Assembly (NCBI GenBank): GCA_964030785.1
Contig: OZ034969.1
Location: 31,786,101-31,850,100 of the forward strand
Source: Siderastrea siderea
Taxonomy: Eukaryota; Cnidaria; Anthozoa; Scleractinia; Rhizangiidae
Direction: 5' to 3'
DNA: 64,000 nucleotides
Shown piece by piece: positions 11,173 through 21,944 of this stretch; position 1 is the first letter of the stretch; each line of letters begins with the position of its first letter. The position numbers were made by a program, and so were the translations under genes. Under the pieces are notes generated by a model that ran no database searches, was not told where the DNA came from, and was given only the letters and a program-made list of their open reading frames with translations.

Positions 11173-13215
11173 AAAGGTCACGATGGTCTTTCGCTTAACG
11201 ATTATCTCGAGAAAGGTCCTAACTTCATCAACAGCCTCTTCGATGTACTGGCAGCATGGCGATGGAACGAAGTGGCATTCACTGGTGATGTGCGCAAAAT
11301 GTTTAATCAAATCTTGCTGCATCCTGACGATCAAGTTTATCACAGGTTCCTGTGGAGAACTAAGACAAACGATTCACCAACTGTGTATCAATGGCTCAGA
11401 TTGAACTTTGGTGATAAACCAGCTCCCGACATAGCAGCTAACGCCATCAATACTCTGGCAAAGTTATCGCAAGCTGAGTTCCCGGAAGCTGCAAAGGAAC
11501 TTCAAGACCATGCGTACGTGGATGATATCGGTGGGTCCAGAGCAACTACAGCAAAAGCTGAGCAGATTATCAACGACATTGACGCCATCCTCGAGAAAGG
11601 CCACTTCCAGATTAAAACTTGGCATTCTAACCAGACAGAAATCGACCAATCTAACGATGAACGGTCAACGGATCTACTGGGTCTACGATGGGATAAACAG
11701 ACAGACAAGTTTACCCTGAAAAAGAACGACCTTGGCCTGACCGATGTCCTGACAAAGAGACGATGCTTAGGTCTTGTTGGCAAACTATGGGACCCCATTG
11801 GTCTTGTGTTACCCGTAGCAATAAAGTTTAGAATCGACTTACAAGAACTGTGGAGTTCAGGCTATAGCTGGGACGAGATCCTGCCAGCGAGCATTCAAAG
11901 GAAGTGGATGGAAAATGTGCAAACCATGAATCATCTCCTTGCGTTCGAATTCGATCGAAAGTTGAAACCAAGTCATGCAGTTGGGGTACCACAAGTCCAT
12001 GGATTCTGTGATGGTAGCGAGAAAGCGTACGGTGCAGTCATTTTCCTCCGATGGAAGTTAAAGAATAGAAGTTACAAGTGCGTCCCTGTGCTGATCAAGT
12101 CCTTCTTTGCCCCGTTGAAAAAGAAGACGATCCCGAGACTGGAGCTCATGGGTTGTTTAACACTTGCAAGGATGTATAATACTTGCAGAACGTCACTGCA
12201 GTTCGCGAACATCCAAGATTGCAAAAGAATCTTCTGGGTGGACTCCTCTACCGTCTTGTCTTGGATAAGGACCCCACCATGGCAATTTAAACCTTTCGTA
12301 TCAGCGAGAGTAGCAGAGATCCAAGAAACTATCGGAGTGGATGAATTCCGTTACATAAGGTCGAAGAGTAATCCCGCTGACATTCTTACCAGAGGAACCG
12401 AACCATCACGACTTACAGATTGGCTAGAGGGACCCTCTTTCCTGCACTTGCCCGAAACCGAATGGCCCAACTTTCAAATTGAAGACCAAAGTATTCGTGG
12501 AGAAGAGACTGAAGTCGTAATGGAAACAAAAACCTCCGAGAAGACTAACATGCCCGTTAAACACGAAGCAGCCACAGCAGAAATCAATGTCAAACTAGAG
12601 CGAGTAAAGTCAGAAGATAACCCCATTCTTCACCAATTACTGAAGACCTGCTCAACATTTCCAAAGATACGGAGAACACTCGCTTACGTTCGCCGTTTCG
12701 TTCAAAATGCCAGTAAAAAGAATGCGAAGACAGGCCCCATCACCGTACAAGAATTAAAAGAATCTGAGAATCAACTCTTCAAGTGGAGTCAACTACACTT
12801 AGATCCCTCTGTCATTGACAAGAAATTAATTCCAAACCTGGACGAAAACGGACTACTTCGCTCTCATGGACGACTCGAAGATGCCAGATCTTTGCCACAA
12901 GAAATGAGAAACCCCATTATCCTACCACGCGACCATCTACTTATCAAGCTGTTACTGCGCCACCTGCACGACAAGAGTGGACATTGTGGATACAAGAGTT
13001 TAATCCATGAAGCCAGGAGGAAATACTGGATTATAGGAGTCCGCAGCATGTCCAAAGCCCTCACTTCAAAGTGCATCACCTGCAGGAAACTTCGCAAAAA
13101 ACCGCTGGACCAGCTAATGGGGCAGATCCCATCTTTACGAGTGGCAGCAGGTTTCCCTCCCTTTTCCAACACCGCCATTGACATGTTTGGTCCCTTGCAT
13201 ATTAAACTCAAGTAA
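11173..13215 (+). pseudogene. BEL/Pao reverse transcriptase, RNase H and integrase N-terminus (truncated)
   Basis: The frame is open from just after the amber codon. RT palm: FTGDVRKMFNQI carries the first catalytic aspartate (about 11278-11313) and YVDDIG at about 11513-11530 carries the other two. RNase H lies about 12000-12400, with HGFCDGSEKAYGAV, an RLELMG motif and WVDSSTVLSW. The integrase zinc-binding segment (HCGYKSLIHEARR...CITCRK, about 12979-13092) is followed by the start of the catalytic core (AIDMFGP, holding the first Asp), then a stop at 13213-13215. The remaining DDE core is absent. RT and RNase H residues look intact, but the protein cannot integrate. Confidence 0.88.
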
Positions 13216-13241
13216 CCAAGTTCCAATGACATCTGGGAAAG

Positions 13242-13428
13242 TCCCCCTATCACACCGAACGATATTCTTATAGGTCATCATCTTCCACTACCTCAACCAG
13301 AACCCGAAGAAAGGATCAACCCCAGACATCTTCTGAGAAGCACACAAGATCGAGTCAATGAATTCTGGAAATGCTGGATGCGATACTTCGCGCCAAATCT
13401 GTTACCACGAAACAAGTGGCTTTTCTAG
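13242..13428 (+). pseudogene. BEL/Pao C-terminal (DUF5641-like) remnant
   Basis: An open stretch reading ITPNDILIGHH near the start and FWKCWMRYFAP...RNKW near the end matches the segment that follows the integrase core in BEL/Pao polyproteins. It begins only about 27 bp after the stop of the truncated integrase, so the missing core is an internal deletion and not a 3' truncation of the copy. Its frame differs from the upstream frame. Confidence 0.72.
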
Positions 13429-13981
13429 AGTTTACTGAACGAAGGATATTACATAGTATTTAAAAAACATGGACACTACATTGAAAAAGAAAACTGAAGA
13501 AAAAAGTCTAACCGCACTGGCATTCAGCTGGCGAGTAAAGAAATGTTCTTCACTGCGTGTTTTATTCTAAATATAGCACATGCACAAAAGAGGTCCGGTG
13601 ACCAAGTTGATGACAGCATTTTAAAGGAGTTTTTCTTAGCTTGTTTCACAAGAACACTGGACTGAGATCTCTTTTTAATATGAAGCCGTGCATCTGTTTC
13701 ATACAAATACCCTGAAGAAATATTTCTATGTTTGTGATGAACGTCATCCATTCGAGTACGCATCAAACGCACCTTCGTCTAACAATTTATAATAAACGTG
13801 CCTTTGAATACAGATTTAAATTTCGAGAGATTATTCTTCTCCAACCAATCTGCTACAAATTCTAGAGATTTTCCCTGGAAATAGGCAGTCTTCTCTGCGC
13901 GGTCCGGCACCATTGTGTCAACTGAGAAGTGATAAGCTAATGACGTGCTTCACAAGAAAAACAAGAAGTTATTTTCGATTT
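13429..13981. other. No gene seen; possible 3' part of the BEL/Pao element
   Basis: Some of this may be a 3' LTR, but no matching 5' copy was found by eye. The minus-strand frame at 13524-13772 has no recognisable features. Confidence 0.4.
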
Positions 13982-14082
13982 GCCCCGCCCCCCCTTCCCC
14001 CGGGACAAAACCGTTTCAAACAATTGCCCACCCCCGGGTCCGAAGGGCTGGACTTGTCCCGGGGGTTGCCGGGGGGGGATGG
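13982..14082. mobile_element. Small C/G-run foldback, related to the 33.2-34.1 kb element
   Basis: About 100 bp with inverted ends: a C-rich run followed by TTCCCCCGGGACAA on the left, TTGTCCCGGGGGTTGCC followed by a G-rich run on the right. The sequence just outside on the right (GGTAGAATTGAAC) resembles the end of the element at 33241-34120 (GCTGGAATTGACT), so this may be a shortened relative. Confidence 0.5.
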
Positions 14083-14430
14083 TAACAGGTAGAATTGAAC
14101 CAAGCATTACCTTCCCAAAGTGGAATCAAAAAGTGTGTTCGCGATGACTGTCATATGACAGAAAAAACTAACGGAAGTAGCGACAGAGTCTCTATCAGAA
14201 GTAAATGTCCACTATACTGATTATTTCCTTGATCGAATTTCGCAATTCGACTGTAATACAATTCATTTTTTTGATGAGTCCGGTGTTATCATTACTTCAG
14301 GGAACCGTGTGTATGGCAATTCATATCTCGGCGGGGCAATTTTCCCTTTCGTAAACGTCGTTGCCATTTTTAAGACACTTAGAAAATTTTTGAACTATTA
14401 TTGAAAGTTTTTCTACTAAAAAGAAAGATA

Positions 14431-14508
14431 TTCACAACCCAGATTCGAACCCGGTCCTTTCGTATGCTAATCTCTCTCCCTTACCACTACACTACCACGC
14501 CAATCCGC
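14431..14508 (-). tRNA. tRNA-like sequence (tRNA pseudogene or SINE head)
   Basis: On the minus strand the DNA has both internal RNA polymerase III boxes: an A-box-like GGTAGTGTAGTGGTAAG at about 14476-14492 and a B box GGTTCGAATC at about 14443-14452, separated by a normal distance. The T arm has mismatches and no good acceptor stem is found, so a functional tRNA is unlikely. A tRNA-derived SINE head is an alternative. A covariance-model scan would decide. Confidence 0.45.
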
Positions 14509-14827
14509 CACAATTCCGAAAAATTAAAGTATATATTATAATTAACTGTCTTTCATAACTGATACATCTGTAATAGGTGACCCTAGCCCTTTCCCGAACT
14601 TTAAACGTAAATTCAACTTGCGCTTAATCTTTGTTCTTTCTAAGACTATTCAAAAATGTATTTGTTGCCTTATTGTACATTAATCCAGAGCATATATTAC
14701 TTCTACCATGACTAAAGGCTTGGTTACCAATGATGGCATCGACCGTCAAAAATGGCAACGACCGTTTATGAAAGGGAAATAGGCCTCGGCGAGCCTGCCA
14801 TTGAACTCCAGAAGTACGCCTCAAACG
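14509..14827. other. Short intergenic stretch; left 9-bp target duplication of the foldback at its end
   Basis: No gene is recognised. The last nine bases, 14819-14827, are CCTCAAACG, repeated at 17459-17467 on the other side of the giant foldback. Confidence 0.7.
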
Positions 14828-14843
14828 GGATGTTACTAAAATC

Positions 14844-14896
14844 AGGAACGGGGAACCGGGAACCGGGAACGGGGAACCGGGAACAGGGAACAGGGG
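14844..14896. repeat. GGGAAC minisatellite, left arm of the foldback
   Basis: About seven head-to-tail copies of a 6-7 bp unit (GGGAACC, GGGAACG, GGGAACA). The apparent reading frames across it are products of the repeat. Confidence 0.9.
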
Positions 14897-17334
14897 TCTG
14901 GGAACGAGCGGTCAGCAGTATTCCACATAAAAATTCAAAATGGCGGATGAGAAAACTCTCCGGAGGAAAAAAGAATCGATAAAGAACCACAGAAATAGCA
15001 AAATATACCGTAAATCTTAGCTAATACGATTCAAAAGGAGCTTGAAATCGTAACTTGGGGTTTATTTGTCTAAAATACTTTATGGCAGAAGCAGCGTATC
15101 ACCGTTTGTAAAGTGCAACTGGCCAGGTTTATAGCGCGATGAATCGGGACAAATCTAGATCAATCTCAACGTAACACAAGCAGAAGTGACACCAAACTGT
15201 GACACTGTAGCTGGATGTAGGCTTTGACATTTAAAGATTGCTTCTACAAAGGATAAAAAGGTACAATAGAACAAAAAATGCAAATCCAGATGGCAACGTG
15301 ATCGATTAACAATACATTTGTTAAAGCTAAGGAGTGTCTGTGACTCGGACCAATGTGGCTTATTGATCAATTAAAACACGCGAACACATATAAACCATCT
15401 AGAAACAATATGAAACAAGTACGTCTTACAAGGTAAATACTACATATAGGCAAAACGTTTTGTTTCAAGAGATAGACATGTGCGAATTCCAAAAGGTTCA
15501 AGAATCTTTATCCTTGCAAAATTGTTGTCAATTAGTAAGCCACATTGTGTCTATAGTTAATGCTTTATTTAACAGTTAGCCCTGCAGAACTAGATTATGA
15601 GTTCTAAATGCAATGCAATTTAATCCTTGGTGCAAATTTTGTCTTCCTTTGTGTTATGTTCATCTTAGTAATTAACCATATACTGTAAGGAGAACAAAAT
15701 TTTCAGTAACCACTGTCAGCTAAACAACGTCAAGTACGTATAGAATGTCAACTAGAGATATAACTGAAGGTATACAAGGACTTGGTTGCTAATTTACATG
15801 ACCCTATGACTAGTCCCTGCTACATTACCTCTTCTGAGGGGCTACCTAAAACTCACAAAACTGCAGTAGCCAACACATGGCTGTAAGAGGTCAAATTTGA
15901 AGAAACAGGTCTATAACCATGTAAAATTCACAGAAACCCAACATTTCAGAGATGACCTGGAAACCACTGGTAACCATCTAGACTAATGAGGAACGATAAA
16001 TCACCTTAAATCTTATTTCTCAATTTCCTTAAAATGGACATATACATTTCAAGAGTTATAAAGGCCTGTCGATCACCCTTTTACTCTAATAATTGCTTAA
16101 ACCTGTTCAGTAAATTTCCGGTGATACAGCTGGTCATGTGTTTTATATCTCCAAAGTAGCTGCTCAACTGCAATATTGTCAAGGCATAGTAACAAGGCTA
16201 CCATTTAATAAAAATCTCAACGTGTTAGGTAAGGATGTTAGTATTGACCTCTTACAGTCCTGTGTTGGACTGCAGTTTTGATTTTTTAGGTAGCCCCACA
16301 GGAGGGTTCATGTAGCAGGGACACATAGGGACACGAGTATTGTCTTTGTTTAGTTGACACTGGTTGGTGGAAATTTTGTTCCCTGGGATATGGTTAACGT
16401 TTAAGATGAACAAGACAGAATTTGCACTAAGGATAAAATTGCACTGCATTTAGAACTTATAATCTAGTTCTGCATACAAGGTATCTGTTTAATAAAGCAT
16501 TGACTAGATAAAATGTGGCTTACTAACAATTTGCAAGGAAAAAGATTCTTGAACCTTTTCAAACTCGCACTTGTTTATCTCTTGAAACAGAAAGATTTGC
16601 CAACATGTAGCACTTACGTAGAAAAGCAGTCGTTTCATATTGTATCCAGTTGGTTTATAAATGTTTGCATGTTTTAATTGATCAATAAGCCTCATTAGTC
16701 CAATGCAAGTCAATGAATCTGTTACTAATGAAAATATAACTGACCTAAAACTTGTTTTGTCCATTATGTTACAATCAGTTAACCTCAAGATCTATTAGTT
16801 GTTATAATAAATTTAAATTGTTGTTGCTGTTGTTGCTATTTGATCAGTGCAATGAAAAATTAAGTGATGCATGTCCCTGCTGCACAGACACATCCATTAG
16901 CTTGAACAAATGTATATTTGTTAATTGATCACGTTGCCATCTGGATTTGCAATTTTTTGTTATATTGTACCTTTTTATCCTTTGTAGAAGCAATCCTTAA
17001 ATGTCAAAGCCTACGTCCGGCTACAGTGTCACAGTTTGGTGTCACTTCTGCTTGTGTTGAGATTGATAGATCTGGATTTGTACCGATTCATCGCGGTATA
17101 AACCTGACCAGTTGCACTTTACAAACGGTGATACGCTGCTTCTGCCATAAAGTATTTTACACAAATAAACCCCAAGTTACGATTTCAAGCTCCTTTTGAA
17201 TCGTATTAGCTGAGATTTACGGTATATTTTGCTATTTCTGTGGTTCTTAATCGATTCTTTTTTCCTCCGGAGAGTTTTCTCATCCGCCATTTTGAATTTT
17301 TATGTGGAATACTGCTGACCGGTCGTTCCCAGAC

Positions 17335-17446
17335 CCCTGTTCCCTGTTCCCTGTTCCCTGTTCCCTGTTCCCTGTTCCCCGTTCCCGGTTCCCCGTTCCT
17401 GCTTCCCCGTTCCTGCTTTCCCGTTCCTGCTTCCCCGTTCCTGATT
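17335..17446. repeat. Expanded GTTCC minisatellite, right arm of the foldback
   Basis: Complement of the left-arm array but about twice as long. It contains at least four CCCTGTTC units, then CCCGTTCC and finally CCGTTCCTGCTT units. The unequal lengths show that the two ends changed independently after insertion. Confidence 0.9.
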
Positions 17447-17467
17447 TTAGTAACATCCCCTCAAACG

Positions 17468-17955
17468 CAAACTACACGCTAAACTTGCAGTTCACTCAAT
17501 GCACGAAGTTGATTATTATAACATTTTACGGGGCCCTTCTAACGGAATTGAGATGCTTAATTAAGTAGATAGAGTCGATGGTTGACCAATTCTAGGACAT
17601 GGTGATTGTGAGAGTTATGGATAATTGCGGACCTTTCTGAGAGATATTTTGCAAGAACACGGCATCAATCTACTTTTCCAGCCTGCGTATTAACCGCATC
17701 TAAACACCTGTGAGTTTTTTTATCTCAACCAGGTAAAATGTTACCTGAAACAAAGCACAGCGCTTACTGTCAATGAAACTGAAATTGCAGTTGGCGAAGC
17801 TGTTTCGAAAATAAGCGCTTCAAATTCAGTGGGGTATTTTCGAAACTATGGTTACCTGTAACGTGATTGACAGCTTGTAGCATGTGTTGTGGTTTTTGCA
17901 TACACGCTATTTATAGTTCAGATGTGGGAAAAAAGTTCGCGTGCTGTGTGTTGAG
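17468..17955. other. Upstream region of the zinc-knuckle gene; nothing else seen
   Basis: No coding or repeat signal stands out. It could hold the promoter of the gene starting at 17956; TATTTATAG at 17908-17916 is a possible but weak TATA element. Confidence 0.4.
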
Positions 17956-19327
17956 ATGGAGGGATCCGCGCTGGATCATTCAGAGGTTTATAACTGGTTA
18001 AAGTCTTTATCTCCAGGCCTAAAACTTGAACGTTTGTCCGCGCAGTTTGAAAGTAGAGGATTTCAGAAGGTCGCTTTCCTATGTGAAATCCGAGGACCTC
18101 GATTCCTTCTTTCCCTCGCCAGACAAGTTGATGTTAGCTGAGAAACGTGTGTTGGAAGCCGAACTCGAGAAAATAAGAACAGGCACGGTACGCCGGTCGC
18201 CAGGCCTTGAACCTAGACGATTAAGCATGAGCCAGCATTTGGACAGGAACGTTTACGACAATTTCACCGAACAAACACCTGAGTCGAGCACATATGAATA
18301 TGGCAGGCGGATAGACAAAGCTTCGTCGGGCCATTCCATTTAATATCCACACCCCCCGCCCCCCCCCCCCCCCCCAATGGAAGAGATTTTCTGAGGGGCC
18401 CTTGATCGTCATTTCTGAGGGGGTCGCTGCGTCGGCGCCTTTGATCTTTTAAATATTTCCGAGGGGGTTTGGAAAAAAATTGGCTTTTTTCTGAGGGGAA
18501 AAGAGAATTTAGGCAATTTCTGAAGGGGTGCACGTGTCGGCACTTTTGATCTTTGATTTCTTAGGGGTAAATTTTGACTGACCTCTTCCATAGGGGGGGT
18601 GTGGGTATAAAATGGAATGGCCCGTCATCTGCTAGTCGCCAGTCGGAATCAACACAGTTGAAAACACACAGTCCCCTTGACCATTCAGAAAATCGCTCGA
18701 ACATTCAGAAAATCTCCAAATACTTGCCGTGCAGGTGGAAAGTGCTAAAGAACAACTAGAGAAGAAACGAAAAGCATTGGAAGAATTCCCTGACGGTCGC
18801 GAGCGACGCGGGAAAGTGTGTGGCATATGCCACAACTCAGGGCACAACAAAGCAAAGTGCAAAAACAATCCGTGCTGTGATGTGAGTTTGTGCAGATGGA
18901 AGGACAAGCACCCTGAGCTTCTAAATGATATCCGAACCTTACAGCGTGACCTCAAGGAACTTCAGCAGAAGTACGGAAAAGCCAAAAACGATAACGATGT
19001 ATTTCAAGCCGCACGCCAGCGCGCGAAATCGAGCTTCTTCGCCATCATGAGGCCGCGACTGAAATGTTAAAACCCAGCTAAGTACGTAGATCGTGGTGTG
19101 TTAGATAGAGATCTAATGGTGTTACGGAGAGCGTTGCAAAATAAAGCTCCCATAGATCAGGCTGACGACTGGAGATTGCCGAGCATAATTGAGGAATATA
19201 AGCGAGGAAATGTTCATCCCTACCTAAGCACGGGAACTGTAGCGGAGACACCAACGGATTTGCAGCAACCTGCACCCAGTTTTAGTTTTGACAGTGTTTG
19301 GCCGTATAATCGGTCTGACTCTTATTG
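17956..19327 (+). pseudogene. Zinc-knuckle, coiled-coil protein gene, frame-broken and MITE-interrupted
   Basis: The start is ATG at 17956 (MEGSALDHSEVYNW). A helical N-terminal segment of about 40 residues (EVYNWLKSLSPGLKLERL) has a SAM/CARD-like look. Coding then continues in the +1 frame from about 18063 (RSLSYVKSEDLDSFFPSPDK), through an acidic coiled coil (LEAELEKIRTG) to 18327. There a 296-bp MITE interrupts it; across the empty site the frame continues (SASRQSESTQLKTHS). After another frame change near 18715 comes a coiled coil (ESAKEQLEKKRKALEEF) and a classical CX2CX4HX4C zinc knuckle (CGICHNSGHNKAKC, 18810-18851), then a second coiled coil and a last frame change near 19060 before the tail ending SVWPYNRSDSY and TGA at 19325-19327. 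A polyadenylation-like AATAAA lies at 19429-19434. I do not recognise the family; a domesticated or transposon-borne ORF is possible. Confidence 0.65.
18328..18623. mobile_element. MITE, 296 bp, 3-bp target duplication, inside coding sequence
   Basis: Inverted ends GGGCCATTCCATTTAATATC (left) and the complement of ATAAAATGGAATGGCCC (right), followed inward by C and G runs. It is flanked by GTC at 18325-18327 and 18624-18626. Removing the element and one GTC leaves the surrounding reading frame open, which supports the boundaries. A 3-bp duplication is compatible with PIF/Harbinger- or CACTA-type elements. Confidence 0.88.
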
Positions 19328-20380
19328 ACTTTCTGAATGTTATGTATTTTACTATACAACTGCTTTGATGTTGTGTTCCCAGATGTTCAAGTTTTGAAAT
19401 TTGTAATTGCACGTTGATATTACGCCGAAATAAACGTGTGGTGTTACTCAAGTACTCGCGATCCGTTTCCCTTTTCTTCAATGGGAAACTTTTCACTGGC
19501 AAATATCGTAACTAATCCTTCTTCTTTATTCTGCTATTGCAGGAGCTCCTGGCCATTGTTAGTAATAGGGAAAAAATGTCAAACCACTTCTGAAAAAAAA
19601 GTCGAAAAAAATGTAAAAAAAAATTCAAAAAATAAGTAAAAAAAAAACCATTACCGCTCACGGTTCGAGTGTCCGCTCAGTAACATTTTTCCTTTTTTGT
19701 CTGAATGTCCGTTCAAGAACCACTGAAATAGTGTACAAACTCAATATTGACAATTGAGTACATTACTTCTTAAATTTGAACTGTCTAACAGATGGGACCA
19801 ATTCAAAACCTTTACCGAGATATTGGCCGTTTTTATGCTAGAGACGTTAAGGTCGTCTAGACGTATTTAACGTCTCAGACGTTAATGTCGTCTGGTATAA
19901 AAACGGGACGGAAAAAGTAGACGACCAAAATCAGTGATCGCTTCCGGCAATTCTACTTTTCAAGAAAACCTGGATCTAGAAACTACAAACCTCCCTAAAA
20001 ATCACCTTGATTTGTGATTTACTCGCAAAACGAAAAATATGATACTTTTTACATCGATTTCACTTGTGTTTGTAAAATCTGAAATAAGTGCCGATTTTTT
20101 GTCAGAAATAGTGGGGTATTTTGGGGATTAGTCTTTGATAGTCTTGAAATTGCCCAAGTCAATTTTCTCAAGTTATTGTTTTATTTGACTAATCGCAAAA
20201 AAGTCAAAACGAGAAATTACTCGAGTTTTTTCAGCTTTTCGCTTTTTTCTCCAAAATCGGAAAAAGTGAACATTTTTCCGCTTTATCTAATCGGCCTCCT
20301 TGATTTACACCTGTCACGAAATGGCGCGAAACTAAGACCAGATTCATCGCATACAGCCTTTCTGCATCGCTCCCATCAAG
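19328..20380. other. Non-coding; contains a hairpin element at 19827-19905
   Basis: Includes the 3' end of the preceding gene, an A/T homopolymer-rich stretch, a dispersed repeat end at about 19643-19676 (inverse of 7696-7732), and a hairpin at 19827-19905 whose arms begin CCGTTTTTATGCTAGAGACG and, from the other side, CCCGTTTTTATACCAGACGA. The latter is probably a very small MITE. No gene seen. Confidence 0.6.
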
Positions 20381-20605
20381 ATGGCAAATCTGTATGTTAA
20401 GGTAAAGATGCAAGAAAAAGTATTGAGGTTTAGGTCTTCCACTTTAACCATGGGAAACCTGGCCATGATCTTTAAACTTGATATAAATCAAGGAATCTAC
20501 ATTTGTTCAGGGGAAGAAGAGGAAATAATAATGCCATTGGATACTGGAGTTTTCAACGTTGAAGACTATGACAAGATGCACGTTGTGAACGGCGAACCAA
20601 CGTAG
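20381..20605 (+). CDS. Small hypothetical ORF, possibly a first exon
   Basis: A 74-codon frame starting ATG in a good context (ATCAAGATGG) at 20381. The sequence (MANLYVKVKMQEKVLRF, later QGIYICSGEEEEIIMPLD) alternates short strands and acidic turns in a way that could fit a beta-grasp, ubiquitin-like fold, but I recognise no family. Two TAG codons follow, and the tandem array begins within a few bases, so the original gene may have continued and been cut by the array. A possible donor (AAG/GTAAAG) lies at 20398-20406, in which case only the first seven codons would be exon. Confidence 0.3.
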   Translation: MANLYVKVKMQEKVLRFRSSTLTMGNLAMIFKLDINQGIYICSGEEEEIIMPLDTGVFNVEDYDKMHVVNGEPT

Positions 20606-21513
20606 TAGACTTAAACATAGGCCCACAATGCGTGCAGAACCGACGAAGTGTTCGTTCGTCTCGAAAAGAAAGCAAGCGAGGCTTCCGTGCTGCAGGTTCA
20701 ATAAGATTCAAGCATCTGTAACAGCAAGTTCCAGTAAAAGTGTGTAACTGTTACTAACGCTGAAATTTGACCAACTGTAAAGGCAACCAATACCCTGGAA
20801 AGGAGGTCAACTGAATTATTCACCCTCTCCTCACCAAACATAGCCCCATAGACTACCCGATGACCTCATGCATTCTTCACTCAAGATCATTTTTTGCTGT
20901 CTTTTGATCAGTCTTCCTCAAAACCCTGAACAAAAAAGCCATCACAATTCTCAAAACAGACGCATTTCAAAAAATGGGCCATAAATGTCCCAATATAAAA
21001 GTAACCACATCTGTACGATTGATCAGCATGGGCACAGGAACAGCCCAAAAGAATTGAACGTTTCCCCACGCCTGGGAACCGCACTTTGTGCAGTTTCCTT
21101 TAATCATGTCAAGGGCTCCTTAAGCCAAATTGTGAATACAAATACCAAATAAGTTATTGCTATGCTCTATCGTACAGGTTACAAGAAAGGGCATTATAGG
21201 CATTTACCAGTCGTTTTGACTCACTCCACCCTCAATAAATGTTTCTACTTGACTCAACGTGACGTGCTAACAGGCGTAACAAAAATTGTGACAGTATTTT
21301 GCCCCTTGCATTACCGAATGACGTAATGTTTAAAATCTGGCGACTCAGCTCATCTGTCTTATCGCTTTGAATATTTAATTTTGTTGAATTAAACTAAAAA
21401 ATTAAATGTCGATATAAATTTGTCCACAACTGAACATGCTTTTACCGAGAGTTGTGAGCGATGTATTTATATACTGTTGTGAATAGGGCACTATAAAAAC
21501 ATGATTATCGTTA

Positions 21514-21944
21514 AAGTGCACCTAACCCAAAATATTTTTTTCGCCAAAATAACTCTTTGCACCTGTTCGAAATGCATTTCGCCTTTTTTTTTATGAAATC
21601 CCCCTCAGTCTTGACTTTTTATAGGCTGTAAAAGTTACAAAATCTAACCATCATCTGGTACACGACCGAGCTAGTGAGGGCATGGGTCTATTCTGGATTT
21701 GACATCACAAACTGATTTGCATCTCCTTAAGTCTTTGTAAACATGCAAGCAAAGCAGTTTGTGACGTCAAATCAAGAATAGACCCATGCCTCTTCTAACT
21801 CGGTCGTGCGACAAATGGTGCTTAGTTTTTCGTGAGTTTTGAAGCCCATAAAAAAGTCAAAAACTGCAAATAATGGCGAAATTGTTTTAAAATAGGTGCA
21901 AAGATTTATATTAGCGAAAAAATATTTTGGGTTTAGGTGCACTT
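21514..21944. mobile_element. MITE, about 430 bp, in the first array unit only
   Basis: Inverted ends AAGTGCACCTAACCCAAAAT on the left and the complement on the right (ATTTTGGGTTTAGGTGCACTT), with inverted similarity continuing inward (TGGGTCTATTCTGGATTTGA against TCAAATCAAGAATAGACCCA). The other four units show the unoccupied sequence, so insertion came after the array formed or only in this unit. The duplication is short and imperfect (GTTA/GTAA). Confidence 0.85.

Larger units (their letters stand above)
8618..13428 (+). mobile_element. Degenerate BEL/Pao LTR retrotransposon (internal region)
   Basis: The order gag with zinc knuckles, aspartic protease, reverse transcriptase with YVDD, RNase H, integrase zinc-binding segment and a C-terminal DUF5641-like segment is that of BEL/Pao elements. 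It carries three lesions: a frame change near 10385, an amber codon at 11170-11172, and loss of most of the integrase catalytic core at about 13215. No pair of LTRs could be matched by eye between 7.8-8.7 and 13.2-13.9 kb, so the outer limits are uncertain. This copy cannot be autonomous. Confidence 0.85.
14828..17458. mobile_element. Giant foldback transposon, 2,631 bp, 9-bp target duplication
   Basis: Terminal inverted repeats begin GGATGTTACTAAAATCAGG at both ends and the element is flanked by a perfect CCTCAAACG duplication (14819-14827 and 17459-17467). Inverted similarity continues almost to the middle: 14828-15900 pairs with about 16240-17458 read backwards, with indels, leaving a centre of about 300 bp. 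The right arm has about 170 extra bp around 16740-16915. Just inside each end is a GGGAAC-type minisatellite. There is no transposase-like frame, so it is non-autonomous. A 9-bp duplication with long arms fits Mutator-like or Foldback-type elements; I cannot choose between them. Confidence 0.9.

Noticed and set aside
14752..14982. Frame through the GGGAAC minisatellite with GNREPGTGNREQ repeats
   Set aside because: The peptide repeat is simply the DNA repeat read in frame, and it spans the target duplication and end of a transposon.
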